A stretch of DNA of 64,000 nt, taken from contig NC_079877.1 in the NCBI RefSeq assembly GCF_029227915.1, positions 17,658,851-17,722,850 on the forward strand, in the 5' to 3' direction. A program made the position numbers and the translations under genes. Numbering within the stretch: the stretch's first letter is position 1; the number at the start of each line of letters is the position of its first letter. The DNA is from Hydractinia symbiolongicarpus (Eukaryota > Cnidaria > Hydrozoa > Anthoathecata > Hydractiniidae). Shown here piece by piece: positions 23,016 to 38,000 of the stretch. The notes under the pieces were generated by a model. It was not told the DNA's origin. It saw only the letters and a list, made by a program, of their open reading frames with translations, and searched no databases.

Positions 23016-26000
23016 GTACAGATAATTTTTGTTTTTGTATATTTTTTAAAATGTACATCTTGTAGTTGGTTAAAGAGGAATTTATATTGTACTTTATTAA
23101 CACAGTATTCTATCAATGACTATCTAAAAAATTATAGATAATAAGGAAAATGTTATCTGAACTGTTAAATTTTTTTGTTTTGTTTACTATTTTTTATTTC
23201 CTAATTTAATTGTCCAAACAAGCTAATTTTGGAAATAACTGAAGGCGGGAATACACGGTAAATTATTTCTTTATAAACACTTAAAAATATTTTTTAGAAA
23301 TATTTATTTTTCTATTGCATGTGTGTATTCTAAAAACAATTGTTGCTGGAGATAGGTAAAAAATGAAGTCGAAGTGCAAGGTAATTGCTTGTATAATTAT
23401 ATAAAGTTTTAAGGTAGAATCCTACTAATCAAATTGCTGTTTTTTGAAAATAAAATCAAAAAAGATGAATTTTCTCAGATATAGATAATGATATCTCTAT
23501 CTGACTCAAAATTTACCGTAGTTTCCAAATCTGAAATTAGTTTTTCTTAAAAAAACATCTGTTGTCAGATATTCTGCTTTATGTGACACCCTGTATGGAT
23601 AAAAATCATAAATTTGAAGCCAAAAAAATTGAAAAGTTCGTCCACACCTGCGAATCGTCTTTCGCCGTGAGCGCGGGTCTTACAGCCATTCTATAGCCCC
23701 AGGATTGTTGGTCTGTACTTTCTGCACGGCTTGTAAACTTATTTTTTGTCATAATTTGAAAGTAACAGCCTCACATCAGTGGTTTGGTTAGTTTAGTGTT
23801 TGATGGAAGATGAAAGTTTAGCTGTATTATAATGGAGAAGAAAGATGAAAGAACAAGAAGACAGGGTGATGTAGGACATTGTACAAAGGAGTAAGAAAGT
23901 GTATGGTAGAACGAAGAGAAATCCAAATAAAAAGAAAAAAGCTGCAAAAGATACTGTTGTCGAGGTTGCAGAGGGTGGTCAAAATTATTCTGAGTCGAAT
24001 ATTGAACCAGTGTTGACATTGAATTGGAGACTGTGTCAGCTCCAAAATCTGCTTCATCTGATAAAGTGGTAGATATTGATATAGATCAGAAAGAACACCA
24101 ATCAATCACACGATTCAGATTGCTGGAAATGACCATAATGTAGAAAGTGTTGGCTCTACTTGCTTGTCCAAGCTCGATGTGGTTGACTGAGGTTGCTGAG
24201 AAAAAGAAGGGACTCTCGTCTTGTCTGAAAATTCATGGTGATAGATTTGACCATGAATTTAAACCTCTCCTGCTGTAACTACCAGCAAGGATAGTAAACG
24301 TAGAGGCATGCCTACTATGGAAGTGAATGCTAGAGCTGTGTATGGTTTCCGCAACATCGGTATTGGATTTTCATTGTTGACAAAATTGTGTGGTTTTTTG
24401 AACATGCCCCCACCAATGACAAAGGCAGGCTATGACAAAATGGCCAAGAGAATCAAAAGTGTTTCAAAAGCATTGCTGAAAAAAAGCATGTCTGATGCAG
24501 CAGCATCTTTGCGCAAGGGTAAAAAATCAGCCGACGTCGGTGTATCAATGAACGGCACATGGCAGCGCAAAGGATTTTCTTTGACACTTGGTGTCATCAC
24601 TGCAATCTCAATTGATTCAGGAAAGGTTCTTGATACAGCCATTCTCTCAAAAAGCTGTAAAGGCTGTACAAGAATGGCGAACATTGCCAAGACAGACCCA
24701 AAGAACCATGAATTGTGGAAGTTAGCGCACAACTGTAATTTAAACTACACAGGATCGTCACCCACAATGGAAACTGCTGGAGCGTTGAAAATCATTGGGA
24801 GATCTGTTGAAAAGCATGGCTTGTACTACACAGAATTTTATGGAGATGGGGATAGTAAAGCCTTTCCAGCTGTTCAGCATATCTATGATGATAAAAAACA
24901 AGAATGCATCGGCCACTACCAAAAGAGAATTGGTAAAAGACTTCGTAAACTCAAAAAGAATACCAAAGGTCTTGGAGGTAGGGGTAGATTAACAGATGCC
25001 AAGATTGATACATTGCAGAATTACTTTGGAATCGCACTGCGTCAAAATGTCGGTAAACTTGATGAAATGCGAAAATCGTGCTTGGCGTCCATGTTTCACG
25101 TTTCTGATTACCATGATTCTTATCCAAAATCCCACGACTCTTGGTGTCAGAATCAACGGGACAAGATCAACAATACTAATCTGTATAAGTCAAAAGGTGA
25201 ATTACCAGTTGAAGTTCGAAAAGCAGTTCTCCCGATTTACATGGACCTCTGTAAAGAAGAGATGTTGAAGAAGTGCCTGCATGGAAAAATCATACACCCC
25301 AAAACTATGTTTTGGGATGTATGATGCCATCAGCCATTTCAATTATGGACAAAAGCGGCTTTAGAGGGTGTACCATGAAATTGCTCAACATCAATCCTGG
25401 GTTCTATATGACGAAATCCTGTGGCAGCGTTAATTGTAAACGGAAACGGCTATTGGAGTATAAAGCGGTATCCGTGAAAAAGCAGTGAAAGATTCTCCAA
25501 CATTCGAAAAAAAGACGAAACGACAAAATTATTCAAACAGAAGGAACTTTATATGAAGCTGGTGGTTTTTGAACATGTTTAATTGAATTTTAAGACAGCT
25601 CTTGCTATTTTCATTTGGTTTAGTATAAAATTTATTGTTTTGTTTTTTTAACGGTTTCTGACACTTTTCACTTTTTTCACTGACCGGTCGAGCTGTCATT
25701 TCTGGATGGCTTATCCGTTTGACTTCAAATTTTCTTTGATGTTTATTCTATGATCTAATACTATTTTGTAAGTCATTTCAGCTACAGTTATATTTTTTTG
25801 AGGAAATTCAGAAAGAAATTATAAGAAAACTATTTTGCCGCTTTTTGATTTTGAAAAACGTAGGGCACTGTTATAGATAGGCAATAAAAATAGTATAAGA
25901 TCACAGATATGATTGAAGTTCTGCCAATTTTCAGACTATTTTGACATTTGGTTGTGAAGTTATTAGCCGACCGGTTATGTCTCTAAAACGGTCATGGTTG

Positions 26001-29000
26001 CCACTGCGGGACCGCTATTATGGATTTTTCAAAGTTTTTATTTTTTATTTTTTCAGCTTTTTGTATTCTTATGCATCACTTAATCCTGAAAAATCAATAG
26101 GAAAGTGTTTATTTCAGAAATATAACTTAATTAGTAGGATTTCACCTTAAGCAGAAAAACGTGAAAAGTGGAAAAGACAATTCTGCTGGGTAAAGCTATT
26201 AAGTAAAAAAATTAAAAAAATTAAAAAAGTTATCAAAAATAATTTATCTTTTTTCAAGTTCTATCTTCTCACATTTTGTTTCTCACAAAACTAGAAATGC
26301 ACAAATATCTTTAGTTAAAATGAACTGGTGCGATTTTATATTTTACCAGAATTCGGTTTCTTTGATTTTTCTTTCAAGACAAGAAAAATTTAGTTCAGTT
26401 AGTAAAAATCGTAAACTTTTGCAAAACATGAAATCAACTTTTATTGCGTTCAAATTCTTTCTAAATATAGGATACATTACGACCGAAAAGCTTAGAAAGA
26501 AAAATTTTACTGTGTATTCCCGCCTTTAAGAGATTCAGATGTTCATAACATTTTATGACACGTAATTGTCTTTTTTGTTTTGTGTGGTACAATTGTAGCA
26601 TATCTAGTCACAAAAAATATTATTGTTATTTTTGTACCTGGTAGTGTAATTTCTTCTCGATATCTGACATTTTATTGGCTTATATCGATCACTTTACCAG
26701 GTGTTTTTTTTTCTGTAGCGATCGGCTAAAATGTAAAAAAATAAGTTGCAAACAAACGTACGTAAAATTTGAATGCTCATGGCTTTGAAGGAAAAAAAGC
26801 GAATCATTCAGTAATGAAGACATGAATAGGGATACTGTTAGATGCCAAAATTGTAAATGTATATGTCATGCACCATAGTGGCTCTCAAAAGCTACACAAC
26901 ATATAACATAACTCACCATTTCCAAATGTCTCATATCTTTTGCTTTTCAAACAAGGATAAAATAAATCCACCAAATGCCACTCCTGCACCATCATCAACT
27001 ATCCCCTTAAAAAAAAAAGTTTCGTGTGATGTTTCCATATTTTCTTTGTTTATTTCTGGTGGTCATTTCAACAAATGCTTGTTTAATTTTACAACAAACA
27101 TAACCACTCCACCAACATCGATGTTTGGAACTTTCTAAATAGAACTATAAATGTTTTCATTGTGTTCGAAAAGAAATTCTTATTTCAGTTGATTGAATCT
27201 TTATATTGTCATCCAAATGCCAATGTTTTTGTGACTTAAAAGAATTAGATCTACTTTGGCTATAGATTACTTATATTTCTATGTTCTTAGCTACAAGGTA
27301 CTAAATGGCTTATAAACCCCTTGTCCGGGCGCTACGTAAGAAAGCAACAACCTCAGTTGTTTGCATGAACTTCACTGCGTTTGGTCCATGATGTCACAAC
27401 CTTAATCACTATTTTCCAATAGTGCTCAGCTAAACAGTTTAAAAGCCATTATTAGTTTTTATTTTTTCTTATTGATTTAAATTTTCATCATTTATTTTTA
27501 GAGGAGAGAAAGTTTTTGGAGGAGCTATCTGAGCATAGTGAAGATGGATCGCTTTTTAATTCAGATGTAATGCTTGCACGTTTGAATTTTGCTTTGGAAA
27601 GTGGATCACTTGTGCTAAAAAGCGAAGCAAGTTAGTGTTTTGATATTTTGAGTTTGTTTTTATGCTCTATGGTTATGTACTTTTGTCTGTCATTCTTACT
27701 ACTAATTGAGCAATTATTAAAAAGTGAAATATTAGCATTCAGTTCTCCCAAACCTTTAAGTTTACTATATTTATACTTCATCATGTTCTATTACAAAAGT
27801 TTTTTACGAAACTAAGCTTTAAATAATAACTATGGTTTTGACCTTTATTTTTGTGGCGAAAGTAAGTTATAATAGTTTTATAATAGTGTTTTTTTTTATT
27901 TTTCCAAAGCCATCCTGGAATAAACATCAAGGAAGTTCTAGATTTGCATAATGTCAACATCAACAGATACATACTGTAAAAATAATGTACATTGTGACGT
28001 ATAAGGAAAAAAAATTGTCAATGCCTGTATGCATGGCATGCCTAATTGCCTAAAAAACATTTTTATTTTATTTAGGGCAACATGATATACTTAGTCTTCA
28101 GTTCAACAAATTAAACTTCATATCAGAACTCTGTCCTAAGTCAAAAAGTTGGGAATGGACTATGCATTTATCTTCGCTTGTGGTGAAAAATTCTGATGAG
28201 AATGGTTCAATATTTCCGAATATTTTTGGCCCTCAAACAGGTGTTTCTAGTGATGGAAATACAGAGTCAAAGTTTCTGTCCATAAAGTTGGGGCAGACAG
28301 AGTTTACTAAAGCTACAGCTTATAAGTATGATATTTTCCTATTAGTTTACACAATTTTCAGGCAATTTTAGAATTACAATGGAAAGTTGCTTTTCTGTGT
28401 TTTTCTTTTGACAAATAGATTGCAAACTCCTGTTTTTTGTAAATATGCATAATCTTACGCTGATGAAATCATTTGATTACGTCTACGATATGAAGCCAAT
28501 GTAGTTTTTATCACGTAGTAGTGTTTAAATTCTACACCATGATTGCTATGCCATAGATATTTTTTTAACAACGTAAAGAATTTTTATCACGTCATGATGA
28601 TGTGCGGTATTTCTATGATAATTTTTTTTATTTGTAAGGTTATTTGTGATGGTTTTATAACAAATATAATGATCTTTAAGCTCGTAAAAAGTTTAGTGAC
28701 TTCACTAAACTTTTAGTGAAAATGTTTTAATTGTTTCTTTATAAAATACGGCAATGTAAAAACGTAAAAAGAAATTTTTTTAATCGTTTATTAAATAAAA
28801 AATTTTTGAAGAGGTTGCACAACAAGCTGTTGATATTTGACTTTTCACGGAAAACAAGCTGTTGATGATGGAAAAGTTTATAAGCTATGAGGACAAAAAA
28901 CAACACTTGGATATCACATTGAACACCAAAATCTACCTTAAAACGACAGAAAAGTACCTTGCAAATATCAATATCCGTAATTTATTCAGTATAAACACTT

Positions 29001-32000
29001 ATCTTGCGTTTAAAGGAGAACTAACGATTAATAAAAAGTTGTGCTTAAAATGTTTATTATAGTATGAATTATGAATTTTGAACCTTTATATATTTGTGAG
29101 GTTTTGGTTCTCAAGATATTTAAGGTCAAAGTAGTAGTATAGGCATGGCCATGACAGTGTCGAGAACTTTCGGTTCAGTAAATTACTAACTTGTGTGACG
29201 TGGGGATTACATTTGTGGGGATGTAAACAGTCGCATTCTAAATAAACAAATCGAGGTAATACTAAACTGATAAACTGTGTCTCCTGTGATTGTCTGAGAG
29301 TAAAATGTATCACTTTTATCAATATAATAAGTTATCACTTAAATTTTCTTGTGTTATTTTTGTATTAAAACTTCTTGCAAGACAGCAGGTGTTTCAATTA
29401 ATTTGCTAGTTTTAAAACAAAACTTCAAATTATTATGCACAATGAAGTGTACTGAAGATGATTTGGTGAAAGCGAAACAAAACAAAAACAGTTGCCAAGT
29501 TTTTATATCTTTACCTACTTTTGCATGTTGTTAAATTACTTTTTCTACAAGACAAAAATCCTGTTGGGCAAAATCAACAAAATATGTACTAACTAAGTTG
29601 GCTTATGTTCTATAATGGCGGCGATTGTTAATGTAATTATTGTTTTTAGTGACTATATTTGGACATAAAAACAAGGAAAAATTTTTAAAAATTCTATGCC
29701 ATACGTGTGAGTTTTTTCATTAGTCCTCCTTTAAATCAAGTTTTCTGGTAAACTATGCACTTTTTTGACCTTTCTAGCTACTAAATTCTGACTTACCAAA
29801 AAACTTACCAAATTATTGCATTTAAACTAATCGAGGCAAGAACAATGACTTTAAAATCTTTCTGGAGGTATTAATTACCTTAGGGCTATTTAGTATAGCA
29901 TTTTTAACATATACAGTCCCAGGTGTTGTCTTGCTTTCCAATTAATACGAACTTTACTGTTTTACTTTCAATTTTTCTATTTTTAAAAAATACAATAAAA
30001 AAAGTAGCAAAGCGTAAAAAATTAATTATTTTTGAACAGGTTATTTATATGTAATAAAATAGAGTACTGTTTAAGACATTTATAAGAAAGCTTTTTTTAA
30101 GGTTTTATGTATAACAAAATACGACGTAATTTATTTTGCAACATAAGAAAAATTAAACTACGGCATAGAAAAATTACACTGTAGAATTTTTCTTGTTATA
30201 CAGTATGAATTTTTTTATAGCCATATAAAAAATCTCTATCGCATATTGAGGAATGTTTAATTATGATGTAGAACTACTGCTTCAAGCTTCAATAATATGC
30301 CATACTATGATTTTAACAAGTATCCCAAAACATTTTTAATGTGTGAATTATAGCAAGTTTTTTCATAGACTTGATGTGAAACTGGAACCATCAAGTATTG
30401 TATATAATCAATCTGTTCTGGGTAATGTGAGAGAATTCTTTTCCAATCAAGAAAAGTCGCGATTTAACCAAAAATTGAAAAATGACAAATTCCAGGAAGC
30501 TATAAAAAGTCAGATTGAAGCCTTAAAACATGCCACTAAAGCCGAACTAGCTAATGTGTTGGAAACACTAATGAAAGGTTGTTGCCAGGTAATCACTATT
30601 CACCATTAGTTTGAACATAAAGGCTGCATGCTTTTATATAAGAAATTTTTGCATTACTTTTATTTCTATGTAATCTGCAATATTCTGTGTGAAGAAACTT
30701 AATCAAGGTGCACAAATTTTTCCATTAAATTTTCATGCTATAATATTGAGAAAATAAACAAACAAGCATTTCTGTCATAATCCCTTACGTCAATTGAACT
30801 AATGAAATTCTATGATCATCATACATGCAAAAAATAGGTACAAAGATGTACAACAGAAGAAGAAAATTCTCAGCCCTTAAACACACGCCAGCACTAAAAT
30901 ACTCTTTATGAAATACCTATGTATATTTCAAGCTGTCCCTAGAAAAATTTGGATTGCAATTTTTTGACTAATCTTACCAACTGGCAGATCATAAAAATTT
31001 CATCTATTTTCCCAGTAATTTGCTGATTCTTGATTAAACAATACTGAAACTGCTGACTCAAAATGTCTTATAGTAGTGGAAGTTAAATAGAGAATATACA
31101 TTTGAGAGTTACGTCTACTAATGGGTTACTTAATGTGTTCTTGTTGGTTTACAAGAGTCGTGTTGATCATTTCTTGTAACTGTGCTCAATAACTAATACA
31201 CCTATAAAATAACTAATATGTGTATGAAATAATACTAAGAATGATATTTTTATTTCACAATGCTAAGATCAAAATGATAGTGGTAACCCTGCAACAAAAC
31301 TGCTAAGAATGGCCCCAACAAATTTGCTTCCACAGAAACATTATCTAGTATAGCAAAACTATCAATCCTGCAAAAAAAAAATTATTTTTAAATTGGAAAC
31401 TATAGGTTTAATAGGTCTTATATTTGTTTATGTCATTTAACACCTAGCTACAAAATGTATAATTTTCCAGAACGACTAATGACACCCTTCAATTAAAATG
31501 GATACGATGTTAATATACGGTAGTTTATTATTAAAATCAAAAAGATATTTATTCCTTATTGTGAACAAACTCATACCATGAAATACTACAAGATAAAACA
31601 CAATTCCCATTGAAATAATGATAATCAAAGTAAAGTGCACAGCACTAAATATTCTTATTCGTGTTTGAGAATGAGTCAACTATTAACTAACTGTGGCCTA
31701 AAATTACATTTCGAATTTCAGCTGTATTTTTTGTTTATGAAGGAAATAATCAGTTCGTTTTTTTAGGAAGAGGATGAGTGGAGTGTTGAATTAGACATAG
31801 CAGCCCCACAATTGATAATCCCAATCAGTGTTAATGAAGATGTTGTTGCTGAAAACATTAAGAAAAAAATGGTAAGACAATGATTCTTCAATAATCGTAT
31901 TAAACTGTTTGCAACCTGTTTTTATTTCCTTGCTGCTTAGGATTATAAAAAGGTGTTTATGGTTAGAATTAGTAAAAAATACAGTTTAAAGCAAGGACAA

Positions 32001-35000
32001 ATAGAAGTGTTGTATTGCTTCTTAAAATTGTTGCCAAGTTGAGTATTTCACTTTGCAAATTGCGTACCTGATTTATGGTTATTTTTAATAATTTTGCATT
32101 TTTCAACATGGTTATTTATTTGAACAGGTTAAGTGCTTAATAAGACATGTAAACTGTGACACACATCTAGATAGAGCACTTTAGTACAGCTGTACAGTCT
32201 GTCGTAACTTAAGTGAACCGCACACATCATTATAGTGTTTCTGGTGTAATATACTTTTTAAGAAAAAAAAAAACACTTTCCTGCAACTTTAGCTGAAATA
32301 AAAACACAGTTTTGCAGCCTTTTGTTACCCCGTCATAGAAAAAAAAGTGCAGATTATGTTCCTGTCAAAGTTAAAAAAATTAATGACATTGTGCTGAGCG
32401 TTAGTACTGGTAAACAATATTGCACATCCGTTTACGCGTAATAACCTTGTCCAGAAAACCTTATCACAACTTCAGTTTATATAAAAACACAAGAAACAGC
32501 CTGTCACATGCGTATGGGCGTAGTGATAGTATTTTCGCAAATATAGTTACAACTGTCATTACACCACCCACCTAAAACAACAATTTTATTTTATTTTGCA
32601 GAATAAGTTTTCAAAATTATTTGGCAGTCTAAGTAAAAACACATCTGGCAGCCTGTGTTATATTACAGTACAAGGTGTAGCTAGCTACATAACACTGCAT
32701 TTAGCGCAAGAGAGATTATTTAAAAATTTTGTTGCATCCACTGTATTTTGCTACTTTTACGTTTTAGTCAGAGGTAGCTAAAAAACTAGCGGAATAATCA
32801 CAACTCCAACATAAATATAAATAATAATATACCAAACTGAATAAAAACTTAAAAGGACAGAAATAAATAGGGGCTAGCTATAGCTAGCTAGCCAGCTGGC
32901 TTCAGCAGAATGCTGCCTCAAAATCTCACCGTAGCCAAAATCTTAAATATGGTTTGTTTAAGATTTAAAAATGGCTGGAAAACGTGATGATATATTCATG
33001 TTAGTGTATAAAAACATACAGAAAATAAATGTTTCTATAGATACAAAGTATTTAGAAAAGAAAAAGGGCAAAAAATGACATACAAACCTCACACCATTAC
33101 ATCCAAACCAAAATGGGCTTCGTTTTTTCGGGTTCTGCCGTGATTCTGATATCAAGCTGCGTGCAACCAAAACAAAGTCTGTAAAAAAATTTATTATTAA
33201 AGAGAAGTTGTTTTGCTGGGTGATTATAATACAATATTTAAATTAGTTGAACATAGCATATTGAAATATATTGCAATTTTAATAAAATAGACTACAATGT
33301 ATTTCCTGATACAAATTTAATAGTGGATTTACTCAAGAAAAAGTGAACACAAAATTGTTTAGACCAGACCAGCCATGTCTTAACATACTTGTGAACATAA
33401 ATTAATGTTAAAACACTATTTATTTTTAGATCATATTCAATCTCGGAAGAATGACCTTTTGCAATACACTAGCAAGGAAATCCAATCTTATTGCCGATCC
33501 TGGTAAGAAATAAAACATCTGTTGCTTTGCAATAAAGTATTTACTAATTTATTTTTCTGAGGGTGTAGTTGCAATTAAGCATTTTAACAAAGTTTGTTGT
33601 TTCCAGTTAAGATTTCCAGTTGGTTTTTTTAGTCGATGTGGAAGAAAATGATAATGATGATGAATTTATCACACCATCTTCAACTCCACCACAAAACGAG
33701 GTTGATGAAGTAAATTTTGATCTTCCAGAAGAAGAAATTGACAAACGATTGTATGATAGGTCAGGCTAGATTGGAAATTTTAATGCAGTCAAACCTGTCT
33801 CAGAAGGGGCCATTATTGACTAACATTTTATTCCCATTTCACAATGTTTAATTATTTTTGTACAGTAATAGAAAACAAGTAAGATCTCGTCAGCGCATTT
33901 TACGATAAACACCTAGCTTAAAGTTTTTTGTTCATTATAGCTACCATTATGTTAATGAAGTAATAAACAGAATATAAACACTTGTGGATTAGTTATTTTA
34001 ACACCATACGAAAATGATCTTTTAGTGAAACAAATAACAAGCTGTTTGTAGAAAATTAAATGTGTTTTAATGACTTTACACAAGCATATGTGTTTTTAAA
34101 AAACTTTTCTGCCATATAAAAGTTGCATTTATTTTTGGCTTCAACATTGACTTCTAATTGCTTTGAGAAAGTTGGCACTATTGAAAAGTATTGACCACCC
34201 TGGTCATTACTTCTTACAGAGGTAACAGGAAAGACAGATTTGACTTGTCCTGTTTCTTCTCTTGCTTGTAGTTATGCACTTGATTTAAGTAATGTCCAAA
34301 TTCTTATTTGCAACTTTGGAGACAACTGGATTACATCTCAAGCTAAAGGATTTGGACCAAGCCATGTTGTTGATCAGTTTTCTGTATGTTTTATATTAAA
34401 AAGGTATGGAAAATATTTTCAGTAAACGGCTTGCTATACCTATACAATCTTTTAGCAATTAAAAGGAGAAATATTTTTTAGACGCATAATATTTACTGCA
34501 GATCTTGAATATCCAGCTCTTACATTGTCTGGTGTTTTACCACTATTGCTTGTCCACATTGACGAAAATAAGGTGATCTCATAACCATTCTTACTTGTTG
34601 TTACAAATCAGAAAAAAATCTAAAGCTGTATTTTTACTATCTTTTTTGCCTCAACTGTTAATCGAATTTTACTTCCTAGTTACAAGCACTTTTCAATTGC
34701 ATGAGTATGTTCGCATATGATGATGGAAAACTACCTTCAGACAGTGGTAAATATATATGTATTAAAATTTTATAAAGGAAAGCACCTGTGTTAATGTAGT
34801 TGCAGTGCTGTCTTTTACACAATTAGTTTAAAAAAGGGAAATTTATGCAGTGAAAAGGCTTTTTCATTTACTTTTAGATGAGAAAATGTCTATGTATGTT
34901 AATCAAGATTTCAGCAGGTAATACCTTTTCTGCGTTTCCCAATCTTGAAATGTATATCTATTTGTTATCTATGATGGTTTAGAGCATTCAACTTAACGTC

Positions 35001-38000
35001 ATTATTGTTATGAATAGTGTATTTAGGTGTAAATGAGCGATAAATGAAGAAGTACCCTGCTTTTATACAAAGTATTCTAGTTAACGATATCCTATAGCAT
35101 TCATGACACCATCTTACTCTCATAGACGGCTGGATTTGTTCTGATTTTATGTCTGTGATGTTTTTTGTTACATGTAAATATCGTAACTTTTAGAAAACGA
35201 GATAAAACAGATATGTTTCTTGCGAATGATATTCAAGACTTGTTATTAGAATCCAAACTTCTGTTGGCAAAATTTACATTTGAAAAGTTGTCACTAGGTT
35301 TACATAGTCGAGGTATTTATATAGTTATATATTTTAAATTCACTCAGGTTTCCTTCATGTGAAAATTAAACACAAGACACAAGTGGTATGACTATTAATG
35401 ATGTATTTTTAGGGAGGTGTTTTTCCGAATTGCAGGTAGAAGGTGTGGAATGCGAATTAACAAAAAGGCCATATGATATTTCTGTCTCTTTTATACTTTC
35501 TTCATTACGACTTATTGATGCTGTTCAAACATTCGGAGCTGATTATGAATTACTTGTCAGTTCGAAGCCTCCGGGAATTGCGGGTATGTATATACAAATA
35601 CACATAGTTTTGTGCCACATTGCAGCACATAAAATATGCTCTTTTTTTAGAATAACGTAGTATATATAAAAGATTCTAGAAATGCATATATAACTTACAA
35701 TTAATAGTTTTCAAACTTATGATTAAATCTGTGATGTGACTGTTGTTGTCTTTTTTTGTACACGGCGGTGACATTATCTGACATTTCTTTAAAGAAATTG
35801 ATAAGTTTAACATATACTGGATATACTGTTTCAATGAGTATGACAGAAATTGTAACATATCATGCACAAAAAAATATTGAAAAAGAATTTTTATGTTTTT
35901 AGAATATTTGTTTTTTTTTAAATTAGAAATTTTGTGTTTTTTTTAAGTTCCTTTATTGATACTCAGTGGGGGGCTCAACAGTTAATAAACCTTAAGTTAA
36001 ACCCACCCATCAAACGTGCATGACGGAATTAACTGTAATTACTCTAAAATAAGATGCAAGTCATACTTGATGATTCCATTTAAAAAGAAATGAATACATT
36101 GTTTCTTGTTCGTATAATGATGCAAATAGCTATATTAAAGTTTTAGGAATAACGATACATTTAGTTAATGTTGTGAGAAGCTGTAAATTTCCCGACTTCA
36201 TCTCTGCAACACGTATTGGTGGTTTGAGAACGGCAATGCCCAACTAGTGTGTTAGCTAGACTTTAACAATTAACCCTACTTAAAACATTCTTCTACACAG
36301 ATGGGCAAGTCTTGGAGGGCACTGTTAGCCCCACCTCTCACCTAATAGCATCCAGGGGTGAAGTCCCAGGAAGCTTTTGCTAATTTGGCTATAAAAACCG
36401 CTACAGTAGCTTAAAAATATGGTAAAATAATTATATTTTGGTAGTGCCCGATATCAAGCAAAAAAAATATGCTTTACATGCTTTGTAAAAGAATGCTAGA
36501 ATTACTAGAATTTTAGCAAGTTAGGTTCATCATATTAAGTAGAACGACATTGTGCATCTCTAACATGAGTTATGTTCAATTGGGAAGAAGCCTCTATTTG
36601 TAACGATGCAGTATGATTGTGTACTCTGTTTAGAAAAAGACGTTTTAATTCACATCTGCTATCAGAAGATAAATGCTGACTGTCCTTCTCTTGGGAATGC
36701 GGAATGTTTTCCTGTGCAAATACTGGTTGTTCACTTCAATACACTGTATATTAATGGTAATGTGTATATTAAAATGATAACGTGACAGTTTTTAAAATAG
36801 GGCAGCATCCTAAATAAAATTTTGACATAAAAAAATACTTACCGACTAAGTAAGGCATAATTAACAACCTCTCAATTTAAAAATGCATTGTATAGGTGTT
36901 CTGAAATATCAAATACTGACAATACTTTTAACTTATATATCCATCTTATCATTGTTTCCAACGTACATCGGTACATCGTTAAAAATGTTGATAAAAATTG
37001 TCTTTTTTACTTTTTCTTTGAATTCCTATAACAATATTTTGCACAAAAAACATAAAGAAAGAGTAAGTAATTCTAAATAAATAAATAAATAAATAAAGCG
37101 TTTAAACACAATAAATAAACCAAAGATATTTTTAACTGAAAAACAGTTTATAACAACATTCTCCACACACTGTTTTATTTTTGTTGTTGTGTTTTTCTAG
37201 GCAACTTGGAGACTTTAGTTGAGCTGAGTAATGTACTTCGTCAATTGAAACCCAAAGGTAAATTTGTCAAGCAACAGAAATCTCTGGATACAACCAACAA
37301 GATGATTGAAACTCCTAAGGTAATTTTTTTTAAATCAAATTAAGAAAAAAAATTTAGCAGAATGGTTTATATAAAAATGAGAGTCGTTTTTAGGAATTGC
37401 AAAACTCCAAGATAGATATATCAGCCAGTTTTAAGAAGATTGATATACTGCTTTTGCGAAAAATTATATGTGCTGCAAACTTGCCACAAAATGTTGCTAT
37501 GGTATCCCTTGGTCAGTTGGAGTTGGAAGCCTCTGTTGGAAAGGAGCAGCTGATCTCTGGTAGTATAGGAAATATTTCAGTCACTGACGTTTCACCAAAT
37601 CAGCTAGCTTATAAGTCTATACTCAGTGTTGGCAATTTGGACAATGTATTTCAACCTCAGAGTTTTGTTGATCCTATAAAAGCTTTCACTTTTCAATTGA
37701 GTTATAGTCCAGCAAAGGATAAAGAAAACCTATCAATTCACATGGCATCAGCATACTATATACACAACCCACACTTTTTAAAAGAAATTGTTCTATATGC
37801 AGGTGATTACAAACAGTATGCTCTTAATTTAGCAAGATCTCTGCAGAATACAGCTACTGACATGGCCAAAAGCATGGTGTCCGCGAAGAAAGATACAGGC
37901 ACAGATGTATTGCCATCAACAGAAATCTTTCATAATTCACCTGTTCATAAAGGAAGTATGAAGGACAATAATAGATTCCTTTTTGACTGTTTTATTGAAA

